Shown: positions 18,327-27,731 of the stretch, piece after piece | Layout of the letters: each line of letters starts with the position of its first letter | Position numbering within the stretch: the stretch's first letter is position 1 | Assembly: GCA_021323945.1 (NCBI GenBank) | Contig: JAJPKA010000002.1 | Location: 124,001 to 188,000 of the forward strand | Direction: 5' to 3' | Length of the DNA stretch: 64,000 nucleotides | Source: Pseudomonadota bacterium | Lineage (GTDB): Bacteria; Desulfobacterota; Binatia; Binatales; Binataceae | Made by a program: the position numbers and the translations under genes | Notes under the pieces: model-generated | What the model saw: only the letters and a program-made list of their open reading frames with translations | Told to the model about the DNA's origin: nothing | The model's database searches: none

Positions 18327-19628
18327 ATGACGGCACGATGGCGTCGAATAGCCGAATTCGGTGTGGCTTGGGGTCTGAGCCTGATAATTGTTGCAGTGCA
18401 GGCGACCCAGGCGACCGCTGCCCGAACCCGCCGGCGACATCATCACTACCACCACCAGCTGTCCAGCTATCATCGGCCGGCCTATAAGAGTTCCAGACCT
18501 GTTCCACTTTATCATGCTGCGTTGGTTGAAGACGCCGACAGCGGTACGATTCTCTACTCGTACAATCCTACCTTGCGATGGCCGCCCGCTTCGATGGCTA
18601 AAATGATGCTGCTGCTGGTGGCTGAAGACCAGATCAAAGCCGGTCGGGTTTCTTTAAATGACCCGGTGCGGATTTCCGAGCGCGCAGCACTGACAAAGGG
18701 CTCTCACTTGGGGCTCCGTGAAGGCCAGATCTACCCGCTAGGCGAGCTGATGAAGGCGGCGCTCATCCGATCAGCCAACGATGCGGCCGTCGCCATTGCC
18801 GAAAAGATTGCCGGGTCTGTTGAGGCCTGCGTCCGGATGATGAACAACAAAGCGCACGAACTGGGCATGTATGATACCTATTACGGCACGGTTGACGGCC
18901 TGCCGCCGATCCCAGGCCACGATGTCGACTACACCACGGCCTTCGATCTAGCTCTCTTGGCACGTGCCATCATTCGCACAACCGACCTGCTGGAGTGGTC
19001 ATCGTTGGAGGAGGCACCCTTTAATGGTGGAGTCACGATGCTTCATAACACCAACCGTCTAATCGGACATCTCGACGGGTGCGACGGGCTCAAGACCGGC
19101 TTCACCGTCTCTGCTGGTTTCAATCTCACTGCGACGGTCAAGCGTGGCGACATGCGCCTGATATCTGTCGTGCTAGGCGCCCCCTCAAACCGTGAGCGTT
19201 TTGCTCAGAGCGCGCGTTTGCTGAGCTGGGGGTTTGCCAATTTCGATCGGATTCAGGTTCTTCGCCGAGGTGAACCGCTGCCTGTTCAGGTTCGGCTGCC
19301 GTCCGGCGACACCATCCAACCCGTCTCAGATAGCGACATTGCTGTCGTGATTCCCAAAGGCCGGATCCCGGATGTGAGACTGAGATATGACATTCCGACG
19401 TGGGTCAGCGCACCGGTCGCAAACGGTGAGCCGATAGGTCACGTAACCGTACTGGATGGTGGCGACATACTGACCACTGTCGATGCCATTTGCCCTACAA
19501 AGACTGTCGGACAGGTTCAGCCAGTTACCTCCGCCTTGGGCACATCTTCAGCACTACAATTGCGTAGCGGCGACCAAACATTTTATGGTTCTGCCGAACG
19601 AAACAATGCTTCAGGAGCCAGTCGATGA
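18327..19628 (+). CDS. D-alanyl-D-alanine carboxypeptidase (PBP5/DacC family)
   Basis: A 433-residue low-molecular-weight penicillin-binding protein that trims the terminal D-Ala of peptidoglycan stem peptides. Catalytic motifs are S89-M-A-K92 (PPASMAKMM), S149-A-N151 (RSANDAA) and K256-T-G258 (LKTGFT). An N-terminal signal segment lies at residues 10-30, followed by an odd HHHYHHQ stretch. The C-terminal PBP5_C-like beta domain begins near residue 310 (QVLRRGEPLPVQV), but no amphipathic membrane anchor is evident at the end. GGAGG sits a few bases before the ATG at 18327. Its stop overlaps the start of the arginine-rich microprotein. Confidence 0.94.
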   Translation: MTARWRRIAEFGVAWGLSLIIVAVQATQATAARTRRRHHHYHHQLSSYHRPAYKSSRPVPLYHAALVEDADSGTILYSYNPTLRWPPASMAKMMLLLVAEDQIKAGRVSLNDPVRISERAALTKGSHLGLREGQIYPLGELMKAALIRSANDAAVAIAEKIAGSVEACVRMMNNKAHELGMYDTYYGTVDGLPPIPGHDVDYTTAFDLALLARAIIRTTDLLEWSSLEEAPFNGGVTMLHNTNRLIGHLDGCDGLKTGFTVSAGFNLTATVKRGDMRLISVVLGAPSNRERFAQSARLLSWGFANFDRIQVLRRGEPLPVQVRLPSGDTIQPVSDSDIAVVIPKGRIPDVRLRYDIPTWVSAPVANGEPIGHVTVLDGGDILTTVDAICPTKTVGQVQPVTSALGTSSALQLRSGDQTFYGSAERNNASGASR

Positions 19629-19747
19629 CTTCTACATCACGACGCCGCAACCGACGTCTTCGCCGGCTCTCAGTCAAGCGCAGACGAGATCCTAGGCAGG
19701 TGAAAGCTCGCCGCCGCCGGATGCGCCGTCGCCGGATTCGAGCCTAA
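19625..19747 (+). CDS. Arginine-rich 40-residue microprotein overlapping dacC stop
   Basis: The ATG at 19625 overlaps the TGA of the carboxypeptidase in the four-base ATGA arrangement, typical of translational coupling, and opens a 40-codon frame ending in TAA at 19745-19747. The predicted protein is MTSTSRRRNRRLRRLS... with 20 Arg and 2 Lys of 40 residues and only one aspartate (no glutamate), so it is extremely basic. It has no signal peptide and no hydrophobic segment. Comparable tiny basic proteins bind nucleic acids or are ribosomal-type, but I cannot assign a family. Its reality rests on the overlap, the in-frame biased composition and the frame ending cleanly before the next gene. Confidence 0.45.
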   Translation: MTSTSRRRNRRLRRLSVKRRRDPRQVKARRRRMRRRRIRA

Positions 19748-19870
19748 CGGTATCGGTTACGACTCGCGCCTGACGTCGAGCCGGGCACAGTTATCCCCTG
19801 CTCTCGGCGTCCCGAGCCGTCCCGCGAACGAATAAGAAGCGCTATAGGAAGAGCTGTAAAGGAAAATGTG

Positions 19871-20986
19871 ATGGCGAAGGCGCGAGCGGCGGTTCAGGTC
19901 GGACCCAAGCATTACGAGATCCGAGAGTTCGAAATCCCCAAGATTGGTACCAACGACGCCCTTATGCGGGTCGAAGCGTGTGGCCTGTGCGGCAGCGATG
20001 TCGACCAGTACGATGGCAAACTCGACGCGATGGGTCTCATCTTACCTGTTATTCCTGGACATGAGCCAGTTGGCATCGTTGAGGAGATCGGCTTCGAAGC
20101 TGCGCGCCGATGGGGAGTAAGGGTAGGCGACCGTGTGGCAATCGAACCGACTCTCGGCTGCGGGCGATGCCGCGCTTGCATGACAGGCAATTATCGAAGG
20201 TGTCGCGTCGGTCGACCGGGTACCAGGCTGACCGCTTGCGGCTTCATCCCCACGTCGGTTGAGCCTTCCCTCTGGGGAGGAATCGCTGAATACATGTATC
20301 TCGACCCTAATGCAGCAGTACATAGGATTGCCCGTGACATCCCCGCCGAACTCGCCGTTTTGTTTCAACCTCTTGCCGCGGGCATCAGCTGGGCGCATCG
20401 CGAGCCAGGTACCCGGATCGGTGACACAGTTGTAATTTTTGGCGCGGGTCAGCGCGGCTTGACCTCGGTCATTGCCGCGCGCGAAGCCGGCGCCCGCTCA
20501 GTCTTTGTGGTCGGGCGTCGTCAGAGCGCTCATCGTTTGGCGCTGGCGCGCACTTTTGGCGCCGATGAGATCATTTTCAGTGATGAAGACGTCGTTCAAC
20601 GCGTGCGTGCATTGACACATGGCGAAGGCGCCGACGTGGTCCTCGACGTTACTGCGGAAACACTGACACCCGTCACTGTGGCGATCGACATTGTACGGCC
20701 CGGCGGAACCATCGTTCTGGCCGGCGTCAAGGGGCCTGGGGCTCAATTGCAGGGCATCGAACACGATCGAATTTTCGCCAAGGAACTGACCATCAAGGGC
20801 GTCAAGAATGCCGATTTCCTTTCATTTGAGATCGCCGTCAGGCTGATTGAATCGGCAAAATATCCGCTCGAAAAGATGCATACGCACAGTTTCGGATTGG
20901 CGGATCTCGAGCAGGCGCTGCTCACGCTCGCTGGACGAGTCCCGGGCGAGAATGCGATCAGTGTGTGTATCGATCCTGCGCTTTGA
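19871..20986 (+). CDS. Zinc-dependent alcohol dehydrogenase (MDR superfamily)
   Basis: A 371-residue medium-chain dehydrogenase. The catalytic zinc site is formed by ACGLCGSDVDQYDG (Cys) and PGHEPVG (His-Glu). The structural zinc site is CGRCRACMTGNYRRC. The Rossmann part contains VVIFGAGQRGL, typical for NAD(P) binding. It oxidises or reduces an unidentified alcohol/aldehyde in the cytoplasm. The ATG at 19871 is three bases inside a possible GTG; AAAGGAA lies upstream. A cyclase-family gene follows 59 bp downstream, suggesting a shared pathway. Confidence 0.92.
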   Translation: MAKARAAVQVGPKHYEIREFEIPKIGTNDALMRVEACGLCGSDVDQYDGKLDAMGLILPVIPGHEPVGIVEEIGFEAARRWGVRVGDRVAIEPTLGCGRCRACMTGNYRRCRVGRPGTRLTACGFIPTSVEPSLWGGIAEYMYLDPNAAVHRIARDIPAELAVLFQPLAAGISWAHREPGTRIGDTVVIFGAGQRGLTSVIAAREAGARSVFVVGRRQSAHRLALARTFGADEIIFSDEDVVQRVRALTHGEGADVVLDVTAETLTPVTVAIDIVRPGGTIVLAGVKGPGAQLQGIEHDRIFAKELTIKGVKNADFLSFEIAVRLIESAKYPLEKMHTHSFGLADLEQALLTLAGRVPGENAISVCIDPAL

Positions 20987-21045
20987 AACCGCTTCCCGCC
21001 AAGGGTTTCTCGGCAGGAGAACTTCCGCCAGGAGGTGAGCAGTGT

Positions 21046-22007
21046 ATGGCTGACAAGACAATCAGCGAGGTATTAAAGGACGCGCCTCGCAATTGGGGGC
21101 GATGGGGAGCGAACGACGAAATCGGCGCGTTAAATTTCCTCACCAGTGAGGAAGTATTGCGCGGCGTCAAAGCCGTGAAGCAGGGTCGTGTTTTTATGCT
21201 AGGAGTGCCAGTCGCGCGTCCTCAGGGTGATCCAACTCACCCGATTCGGTCCCAACCGATCCATACCCTGACGATGGACGAGGGTTTCTATCTCAGTGGA
21301 CGAGCTAAGCCTTTTCCCGGCGGGCTGAAGTATTCCGACGATGTTATTACTATGTTTCCTCAAAGCACCACGCAGTACGACGCACTCGGACACGCGTGGT
21401 ATGGCGATCACCTTTATAACGGCTATGATCCGAAGACAACGATTGGCGGATTGCAGAAATGCTCGATTCAACCGATAGCTGAACACGGCATAGTCGGACG
21501 CGGAATCCTGCTCGACGTGGCCGCTTTAAAGGTAAGAAGCATCTCGACCGAGGCGAGGGCGTGACCCTGACTGACCTGCTCAATACGGCTAAACGCCAGG
21601 AAGTCATGATCGAAAAACACGATATCCTCGTTTTACACACCGGATGGCTCAACCGCTATTACGAAGAAGGGCCACAAGCGCTCTTTCCACCAGGGGTCGA
21701 TTATGATGAGCCGGGTCTCGAATATAGTCGCGATCTGGTGGAGTGGTTTCACGAGATGGAGATCCCTTCGATCAGCGCCGACACGATTGGCTGCGAACAG
21801 GGTGTCAACCGCGAGTTGGGCAGCGTTGGCTTGCTGCACGCTGCTCTGCTGTGCAATTTAGGCGTAGTTTTTAACGAAATCGTCTGGCTAAAAGACTTGG
21901 CCGATAGTTGCGCGGCTGACCGCCAATATACCTTCCTCTTCGCCGGTGCTCCACTCAAGTTGGTGTTTGGGTGTGGCTCCGCAGTGAATCCGATTGCGAT
22001 CAAGTAA
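21046..22007 (+). pseudogene. Cyclase family protein (kynurenine-formamidase-like), single-base frameshift
   Basis: The ATG at 21046 (with AGGAGGTGAGC upstream) begins a cyclase-family (PF04199) protein: WGANDEIGALNFLTSEEV, then TQYDALGHAWYGDHLYNGY with the metal-binding Asp/His set. The frame ends at 21564 and continues in another frame from about 21533 (TLTDLLNTAKRQEVMIEKHDILVLHTGWL ... SADTIGCEQG). At the break ALKVRS replaces the expected ALKGKKHLDRGEGVTLTD; one extra G in the GG at 21531-21532 restores it and gives a normal 320-residue protein. The substrate of this branch is unknown. Either an error in a G run or a genuinely split gene. Confidence 0.85.
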
Positions 22008-22048
22008 TCGAACCTGTATGAGGTCTCCTGTGCGCAGTTCCAGGCAAT

Positions 22049-23019
22049 CTACACGTCGCCCTTCGACGTAGCTGCAATGGCAGCTGCAGTACGGAGTTCA
22101 CCCAAATGTATTTTCGATAGATCGAATTGCTCTAGAGAACGACTCATTTTCTCAAGCGCTGCCTGACAGGATGGTATATTCTTGCGTGCTCGAGTGAGAG
22201 GATTGCATCGGGCGACAATATACTGCTTCAGATAAGGATGGATTAGGCCGCGCTTTTTAGCCTGCCTTGTCAGCTCGTTTAGCAAATCATCAGCCTTTTC
22301 AACTTGGGCCGCGCGCCGTTTCCGTTCTTCAAAGGCGGTGGTAAGCGGCTCATTCAAAAATTGATCGACACGGCTCAACAACGGCGCATAAACGGCGCCG
22401 GGAAACCGCGGTTTTTTTCGTATACAAGCCCCAGCGTCGCAAAATGTGGCCGTTCAAATTCAAACGCGAGGGCTCTTTCTGCTGTCCCGGGAGAGTTGGC
22501 AAGCTTGGCTCGGTACATGCGGGCCACTTCCAAGGCTTTGTCCCGCAAATTGTGAGCCTTTTCTGTATTGAGTGCGAGGATTTGATATGCCACGTTCAAT
22601 TCGGGGATGAGGATTGCTGGAAGCGTGTTAGCCCCGAGTTGAACCGCTGCAGCCCGCCGATGATTCCCATTGGGGATCCAATACTTACTGGGTCCGGCCC
22701 GTACCGCCACGATCGGTTCCGTATATCTGCCCAGTTTCTTCATCACCTCCAGCAGACGAGTCGTGTGCGTCCGGGAGAGATCTCGCTGAAAGGGCGTCGG
22801 CTCGACCAACGCAGCAGGAAGCAAGGCAAAAAGATGCCAATTCTGGCCGATCGGCTCCTGAAAAGCACAAAGCGCAGCACCGCCTTCGGATTCCACCTGT
22901 GCTGCGATTTCCCTGACAGCAGGGGGCGCTGATGTCCCGCTCGGAAAAACGCGCAAACCTCCCATGCCTAACGGCAGTTTATCGTCCCCTGGGTCGCGCT
23001 GAAAAGAGTTGATGAGCAA
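22049..23019 (-). pseudogene. ParB N-terminal-domain protein, single-base frameshift
   Basis: The first part (22375-23019) shows a ParB-like domain: LVEPTPFQRDLSRTH near residue 75 and PNGNHRRAAAVQLG (ParB box II-like) near 117. It breaks at GFPAPFMRRC. The following minus-strand frame contains LLSRVDQFLNEPL, which directly continues the fold. The junction reads cccggcgcc; one added G gives GFPGAVYAPLLSRVDQ and a 323-residue protein. Homologues of this size occur as orphan ParB-domain proteins away from parA; they are not the chromosomal partition ParB and no parS site was found here. The TTG start at 23019 is uncertain; an ATG at 22965 is an alternative. Confidence 0.75.
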
Positions 23020-23073
23020 AAGGCTACTGAAGATTAATCCTCTTCCACTTAGGTTTGCGCTGCATGCTCTCGT

Positions 23074-24135
23074 CTACTTAAGCCCACAGACCGCCGGCAT
23101 TACCTTAGCCGCAAAACGCTCCATAGCCGCCATTACTTCTTTATGAGGTATCAGTCCTCCGGGATTGAACCAGCAGACGAGCTGGTTTATTCGTGCACCT
23201 TCGTGGATTTTATTGATGCGTTCAATGCATTGTTCGGCTGCGCCGAACACCCCCATCGTTTCGCATACTTCCTCCCAACCGATTCGGGCGGCTCGTTCGC
23301 GCACCTGCCGGAGATACTGATATGATGCTTCATACTGACCCCGGCCTCCGGCCTTGGCTTGCTCACCAATGGTTCGAAAATAATGCATTAGAGAGGGTTC
23401 GAATTGCATTCGTACCTGCTCGATGCCCTCACCCGCAGTGACGAAAAAGAGCGCTGCCACGTCCCGAATCTGCGCGTCATGAGCAGCGCGCCGGAGCGCC
23501 TCACGATACCTGCCTACATGCTCGAAGAAGCCCGGCATCGGGTTGATCGGTGATGCCACCAGGATGTCGTAGTTATGAAGACCCGCGAATTCCGCAGTCT
23601 CCCGACTATTGGCAGCAATTCGCACTGGAGGATGCGGCTTCTGTAGCGGCTTTGGTGCGACTCCGGTCTCAGGAAACTTAAAGTATCGACCGTGGTGCGC
23701 GAAATGATCTTTGGTCCACGCCTCGATAATCACTTCAAGTTCCTCTTCGAAGCGGGCACGGCTTTCTTCACGGCATACGTCAAAGCCTTGGAAGTGGAGC
23801 GCAATAGTGCCCCGGCCGACGCCTACGTCCAGGCGGCCCCCTGTCAGAATATCCGCGACCGCCGTTTCCTCCGCAATGCGCAAAGGGTGATGGAAGGGCA
23901 GCAAGATCACGCCTGTGCCAAAACGGATCCGGCGCGTTCGTTGCGCGGCAGCCACCGCGACCAAAAGCGGCGCGGGCATAACCGAGAAAGCACGGAAGAA
24001 ATGTAGCTCTGCCAGCCACGCCACGTCGTAGCCGAGCTGGTCGGCGAAGACGATCTGGTCGATGGTCTCCTGGTAGCGTACTGCCTCGGCTTGATGGGGA
24101 GCACATGGTAGCTGATAGAAAAGACCAAAGCGCAC
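23074..24135 (-). CDS. LLM class flavin-dependent oxidoreductase (luciferase-like)
   Basis: A 353-residue bacterial-luciferase-family barrel. It begins MRFGLFYQLPCAP, has RIRFGTGVILLPFHHPLRIAEETAVADILTGGRLDVGVGRG, the FMN/F420-binding signature, and KPLQKPHPPVRIAANS in the middle. Members use reduced FMN or F420 for oxygenation or hydride transfer. The GTG start at 24135 follows AAGGAGAG. It is last in a minus-strand series after the Amt gene (114 bp gap), though functional linkage to ammonium is not expected. Confidence 0.92.
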   Translation of the reverse strand: MRFGLFYQLPCAPHQAEAVRYQETIDQIVFADQLGYDVAWLAELHFFRAFSVMPAPLLVAVAAAQRTRRIRFGTGVILLPFHHPLRIAEETAVADILTGGRLDVGVGRGTIALHFQGFDVCREESRARFEEELEVIIEAWTKDHFAHHGRYFKFPETGVAPKPLQKPHPPVRIAANSRETAEFAGLHNYDILVASPINPMPGFFEHVGRYREALRRAAHDAQIRDVAALFFVTAGEGIEQVRMQFEPSLMHYFRTIGEQAKAGGRGQYEASYQYLRQVRERAARIGWEEVCETMGVFGAAEQCIERINKIHEGARINQLVCWFNPGGLIPHKEVMAAMERFAAKVMPAVCGLK

Positions 24136-24249
24136 TATTCTCTCCTTAACGTCGACCTCTCGTTAGGGAGAGACTTACTAGATCAAGCGCTTGCTGCCAA
24201 ATTCTCAGGCTGACTGACCGGCGCTCTCGACGAGCACGTGTTGCAAAGC

Positions 24250-25623
24250 TCAGACGTTGGGATAAGCCTCGCTGCCCATTTCCAGTGCATCGAGGCCGTT
24301 CCATTCAACTTCGGCTGGTACCCGATTACCCACTGTGCGGTCGAGCAGAACGAAGAACGTCATCGCCGCACCGAAAATCAGAATCAGGTTAGCAGCGATG
24401 CCGACAAGTTGAGCAATCAACTGACCCAGATCTCCCGTAATCAGGCCCCGCACCGGTCCGGAGACGCCGTTCCATCCGTCGCCGTAACTTCCATCGGCGA
24501 AGATGCCTACTGCCAACGCCCCCCACAAGCCACACACCAGGTGAACAGCGATGGCACCTACCGGGTCATCGATGCGAAGACGTTGCTCAAGGGTGCGAAC
24601 GCCACTAACCACCAGAAAACCGGCGATAACCCCGATCAGCACCGCCGATGCGGCCGAAACGAAGGCACATGACCCTGTGATTGCAACTAAGCCCCCCAGT
24701 AAACCGTGGCAGGCCATCGCTATATCCGGCCTATTGTAACGGAGCTGCAAGTACAGGATCGCGGTAAGTGAGCCAGCCGCCGAAGCCAGCATCGTGTTAA
24801 CGGCCACCGCCGCGATCTGTGGATCGGAGCCCGCCAGCGTAGACCCGGTGTTCAAGCCGAACCAGGCAAATGCGAGTATGAGGGTGCCGCTCATCGCCAA
24901 AGGCAAGTTGTGACCAGCGATCAGTCCAATGCCCCCATCTCGGCGAAATTTCCCGATCCGAGGCCCCAGCACCATCGCGCCGGCCAATGCAGTTACCCCG
25001 CCGGTCATGTTCACCACCGTAGCACCGGCAAAATCAACATGCCCATGGCCGAGGCCAAAATTAACGCCCAACTGCGCCAGCCAGCCCCCGCCCCAGACCC
25101 AATTTGCATACAATGGGTAAAGAAACATTGACATGAAGAATCCGTAAAGCATGAACGCGGAAAATTTCCACCTTTCCGCCATTGCGCCAGTCGGAATCGT
25201 GGCGGCCACGGTCATGAATACACTCGCAAACAGAAACATCGCTTGGCTGGCCGCGTCATGACTTACGGCTAACAAGGCAAATTTCTCGAGGCCAATCAGC
25301 CCGAACCGATGCCCTGCAAAGTACAAACCCAGTTCCCGATGGGCTAGACCGAACGCTCCCAGCGACGGCCACTGTTGGACCCCTCCCACCATAAAGCCGT
25401 AGCCGGTCAGCCAGAAACCAAGCAGACCCACCGGATAGATGATGAGGTTCATGGCCATCGTGTTCACCGCGTTCTTGGCTCGGGTTAGGCCTGTCTCGAG
25501 CAACCCAAAACCGAGTTGCATCAACATTACGAGAAACCCCGCAAACAGCACCCAGGCAAGGTTAAAGCTAACGACTATCGCGCCCGCCCGCGCTTGCTCC
25601 AGCGTCTCTACACCGAGTGTCAT
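24250..25623 (-). CDS. amt: Ammonium transporter (Amt/MEP family)
   Basis: A 457-residue protein with about eleven membrane segments. Family strings include LVMLMQLGFGLLETGLTRAKNAVNTMAMNL near the N-terminus and VDFAGATVVNMTGGV. The second pore histidine is kept (H361 in IAVHLVCGLWGAL), but the first twin-His position is N205 in TVVNMTGG where AmtB has His168. It would conduct NH4+/NH3 across the inner membrane. No adjacent glnK is present. It follows the Ser/Thr kinase gene on the same strand (89 bp). Confidence 0.93.
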   Translation of the reverse strand: MTLGVETLEQARAGAIVVSFNLAWVLFAGFLVMLMQLGFGLLETGLTRAKNAVNTMAMNLIIYPVGLLGFWLTGYGFMVGGVQQWPSLGAFGLAHRELGLYFAGHRFGLIGLEKFALLAVSHDAASQAMFLFASVFMTVAATIPTGAMAERWKFSAFMLYGFFMSMFLYPLYANWVWGGGWLAQLGVNFGLGHGHVDFAGATVVNMTGGVTALAGAMVLGPRIGKFRRDGGIGLIAGHNLPLAMSGTLILAFAWFGLNTGSTLAGSDPQIAAVAVNTMLASAAGSLTAILYLQLRYNRPDIAMACHGLLGGLVAITGSCAFVSAASAVLIGVIAGFLVVSGVRTLEQRLRIDDPVGAIAVHLVCGLWGALAVGIFADGSYGDGWNGVSGPVRGLITGDLGQLIAQLVGIAANLILIFGAAMTFFVLLDRTVGNRVPAEVEWNGLDALEMGSEAYPNV

Positions 25624-25712
25624 ATTCCCGTCAGCAAAAAAACAAGTTTGAAAGCAGCGTGAGGATCAAGGGGACCGACAAAACACCACGACTGAATTCG
25701 GGCCGTCTCCAT

Positions 25713-26729
25713 CTATCTCGCCTCAGCATGCGACGGATTGTGCACGCCGAAATTTGCTGCTGGATAACGGTTTGCCAGCCAGATCAGGAAACCAAACACT
25801 GCGGCCAGAGAAACGAAGAAGAAAGCTCCCCAGAAAATACGTTTCACCCGCAGGCTCGCGAGGCTGCGCGGGTGCAGTCGCCTTGCTCGCCCCGTTACGA
25901 CTACCTGATTGGGGTCAGCGAGATCTCGCAGCATCTCTGAGGCGCTCTGGTAACGGTCACGTGGCTGACGCGCGATAGCGTGCAGGATTAGCTCTTCGAG
26001 ATGAGGATCAAAATCCGCCCGGTAACGAGAAGGCGGTTGCGGATCTTCACTGCTCTTAGCGCGCATAATTGCATAAACATTCTCGCCGGCAAACGGCAAT
26101 TTGCCGGTTAGGAGCTCATAAAGGATGGTCCCCAGCGCATAGATGTCGGTTCGCGCGTCCCCGCGCCGTCCGCTGATCTGCTCGGGCGCCATGTAATCCG
26201 GCGTTCCGATGGTGGACGACAGGCCTGACCAGGTCAGTCGCCGCGCAGACTCATCCAAGGCGATACCGAAATCCATGATTTTAACCTGTCCGCTTTCTGT
26301 CACCAGGATGTTCTCGGGTTTCAGATCGCGATGGACAATGCCCTGGCCATGCATATAAACCAACGCGCTACAGATCTGACGTGCGATATCGAGTGCGCTA
26401 GCGGTGTCGAACACGCCTTTATCCCGCATCATCGCACGCAGGGAAATCCCATTGACATACTCCATCGCAATATACATCCGGCTTTTTCGCTGCGGGCGCA
26501 GCACACGGATAATATTGGGATGGTCGAGTCGACGGCCGATCTCTTCCTCACGTTGGAAGCGGCCATAAAACACCACGTCGCTTTCGAACTGCAGATAGGG
26601 GACCTTGATGGCGACGATCTCGCCGGTGGTCAGATCGCGGGCCTTGAAGATTGAGGCCATGCCGCTGCGTGCAAGCAACTCGGTAAGCTCGTACTGGTCG
26701 AGCTTTTCGCCAACATTGACCTCACGCAT
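25713..26729 (-). CDS. Membrane-anchored Ser/Thr protein kinase (Hanks type)
   Basis: A 338-residue eukaryotic-like kinase. The phosphate-binding loop is degenerate (LLARSGMASIFKA instead of GxGxxG). The ATP-anchoring Lys42 is in VAIKVPY, the catalytic loop is H133RDLKPEN, the DFG motif is at 153-155 and APEQ is in the activation segment. One transmembrane helix near 298-318 follows the kinase domain, with a short periplasmic tail and no PASTA repeats. The kinase lies 91 bp downstream of a PP2C phosphatase gene, a common pair in reversible signalling. Confidence 0.94.
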   Translation of the reverse strand: MREVNVGEKLDQYELTELLARSGMASIFKARDLTTGEIVAIKVPYLQFESDVVFYGRFQREEEIGRRLDHPNIIRVLRPQRKSRMYIAMEYVNGISLRAMMRDKGVFDTASALDIARQICSALVYMHGQGIVHRDLKPENILVTESGQVKIMDFGIALDESARRLTWSGLSSTIGTPDYMAPEQISGRRGDARTDIYALGTILYELLTGKLPFAGENVYAIMRAKSSEDPQPPSRYRADFDPHLEELILHAIARQPRDRYQSASEMLRDLADPNQVVVTGRARRLHPRSLASLRVKRIFWGAFFFVSLAAVFGFLIWLANRYPAANFGVHNPSHAEAR

Positions 26730-26820
26730 TCTAGTGCCGCGAGTAACCTCTGCGGCACGTTATCATCCGCCTTCTACGGGATTCAATGCACCAAGGAGCC
26801 AGACCCTGCGAAATTGGGCA

Positions 26821-27702
26821 TCAGCTATGCCGCCGAAATAAAGACGCCATGCGGGCGCGCCAACCAGGACTAATCTGAGCTGAACCTTGTTTCCAATTAA
26901 GAATCGCAACCGTCAGGTTGTCGGGCGTGCCTCGTCGGTTGGCAAGCTCGATGAGCCGCCGGCAGGCTGCTCTGGCATCTAGACCGCGAGTCTCTCTGCA
27001 CAGTTCATCGTCGGCGATCACGTTGTACAGGCCGTCACTACATATCAGCAGCTGGTCGTTCTGCTCCAATGGGAGTTTGAGCCGATCCACCGCCACAATC
27101 AATTCATGTCCTAGACAGCGGCTCAGAACTGAGCGGTCCGGATGATAACGTGCCCTGGCAGGACTCATTAAACCCATTCGCACGCGCTCTTGTATCACCG
27201 TGTGATCCTTCGTGATCTGTCGTATTTGCCCGTCCCGAATGTGATAAATGCGACAATCACCAACATGTGCAGCGTACAGAACGCCGCCACTTACGACAGC
27301 CGCTGTGAGTGTAGTGGCCATACGGCGCAGTTGAGGCACCGTCAATGCGCGATTATGTATTTCGATATTAGCCTGTAAGACGGCGCGATGCAGCCGTTTG
27401 GCCGGACCCCAGCCCGCGGGACTTTCACTAAAGGCGCGCAAAGTTACCTCGATCGCCTGCGCGCTGGCGATCTCGCCCCCTTCGTAGCCGCCGACTCCAT
27501 CGGCGATTGCGAAAATGACGCAATCATCACTCTCCAGGCAACTGCCGCAGGCGTCTTCGTTGTTGGCGCGGTCGGTTCCCGCGTCACTCAGCAGAGCAAG
27601 GTCGAATGCCGGCGCCTCGATCGTCGCCCGGGCCTTGGAGGCGAGGGCCCCAGCGTGGCCGGAAAGTACTTCTCTTCGCTGCTTGACCATACATGCGGTC
27701 AT
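26821..27702 (-). CDS. PP2C-family Ser/Thr phosphatase
   Basis: From the ATG at 27702 about 293 residues of a metal-dependent phosphatase. Motifs are LLSDAGTDRANNEDACG (first Asp-containing motif), FAIADGVGGYEGGEIAS, AAHVGDCRIYHIRDGQI and LLICSDGLYN. It should oppose the neighbouring kinase. The frame is open upstream to a GTG at 27762, but that codon lies inside an inverted repeat, and the AGGG site upstream of 27702 favours the later start. Confidence 0.92.
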   Translation of the reverse strand: MTACMVKQRREVLSGHAGALASKARATIEAPAFDLALLSDAGTDRANNEDACGSCLESDDCVIFAIADGVGGYEGGEIASAQAIEVTLRAFSESPAGWGPAKRLHRAVLQANIEIHNRALTVPQLRRMATTLTAAVVSGGVLYAAHVGDCRIYHIRDGQIRQITKDHTVIQERVRMGLMSPARARYHPDRSVLSRCLGHELIVAVDRLKLPLEQNDQLLICSDGLYNVIADDELCRETRGLDARAACRRLIELANRRGTPDNLTVAILNWKQGSAQISPGWRARMASLFRRHS

Positions 27703-27731
27703 GAAAGCCCTGGTGCGCTTTACAAGTTGCC

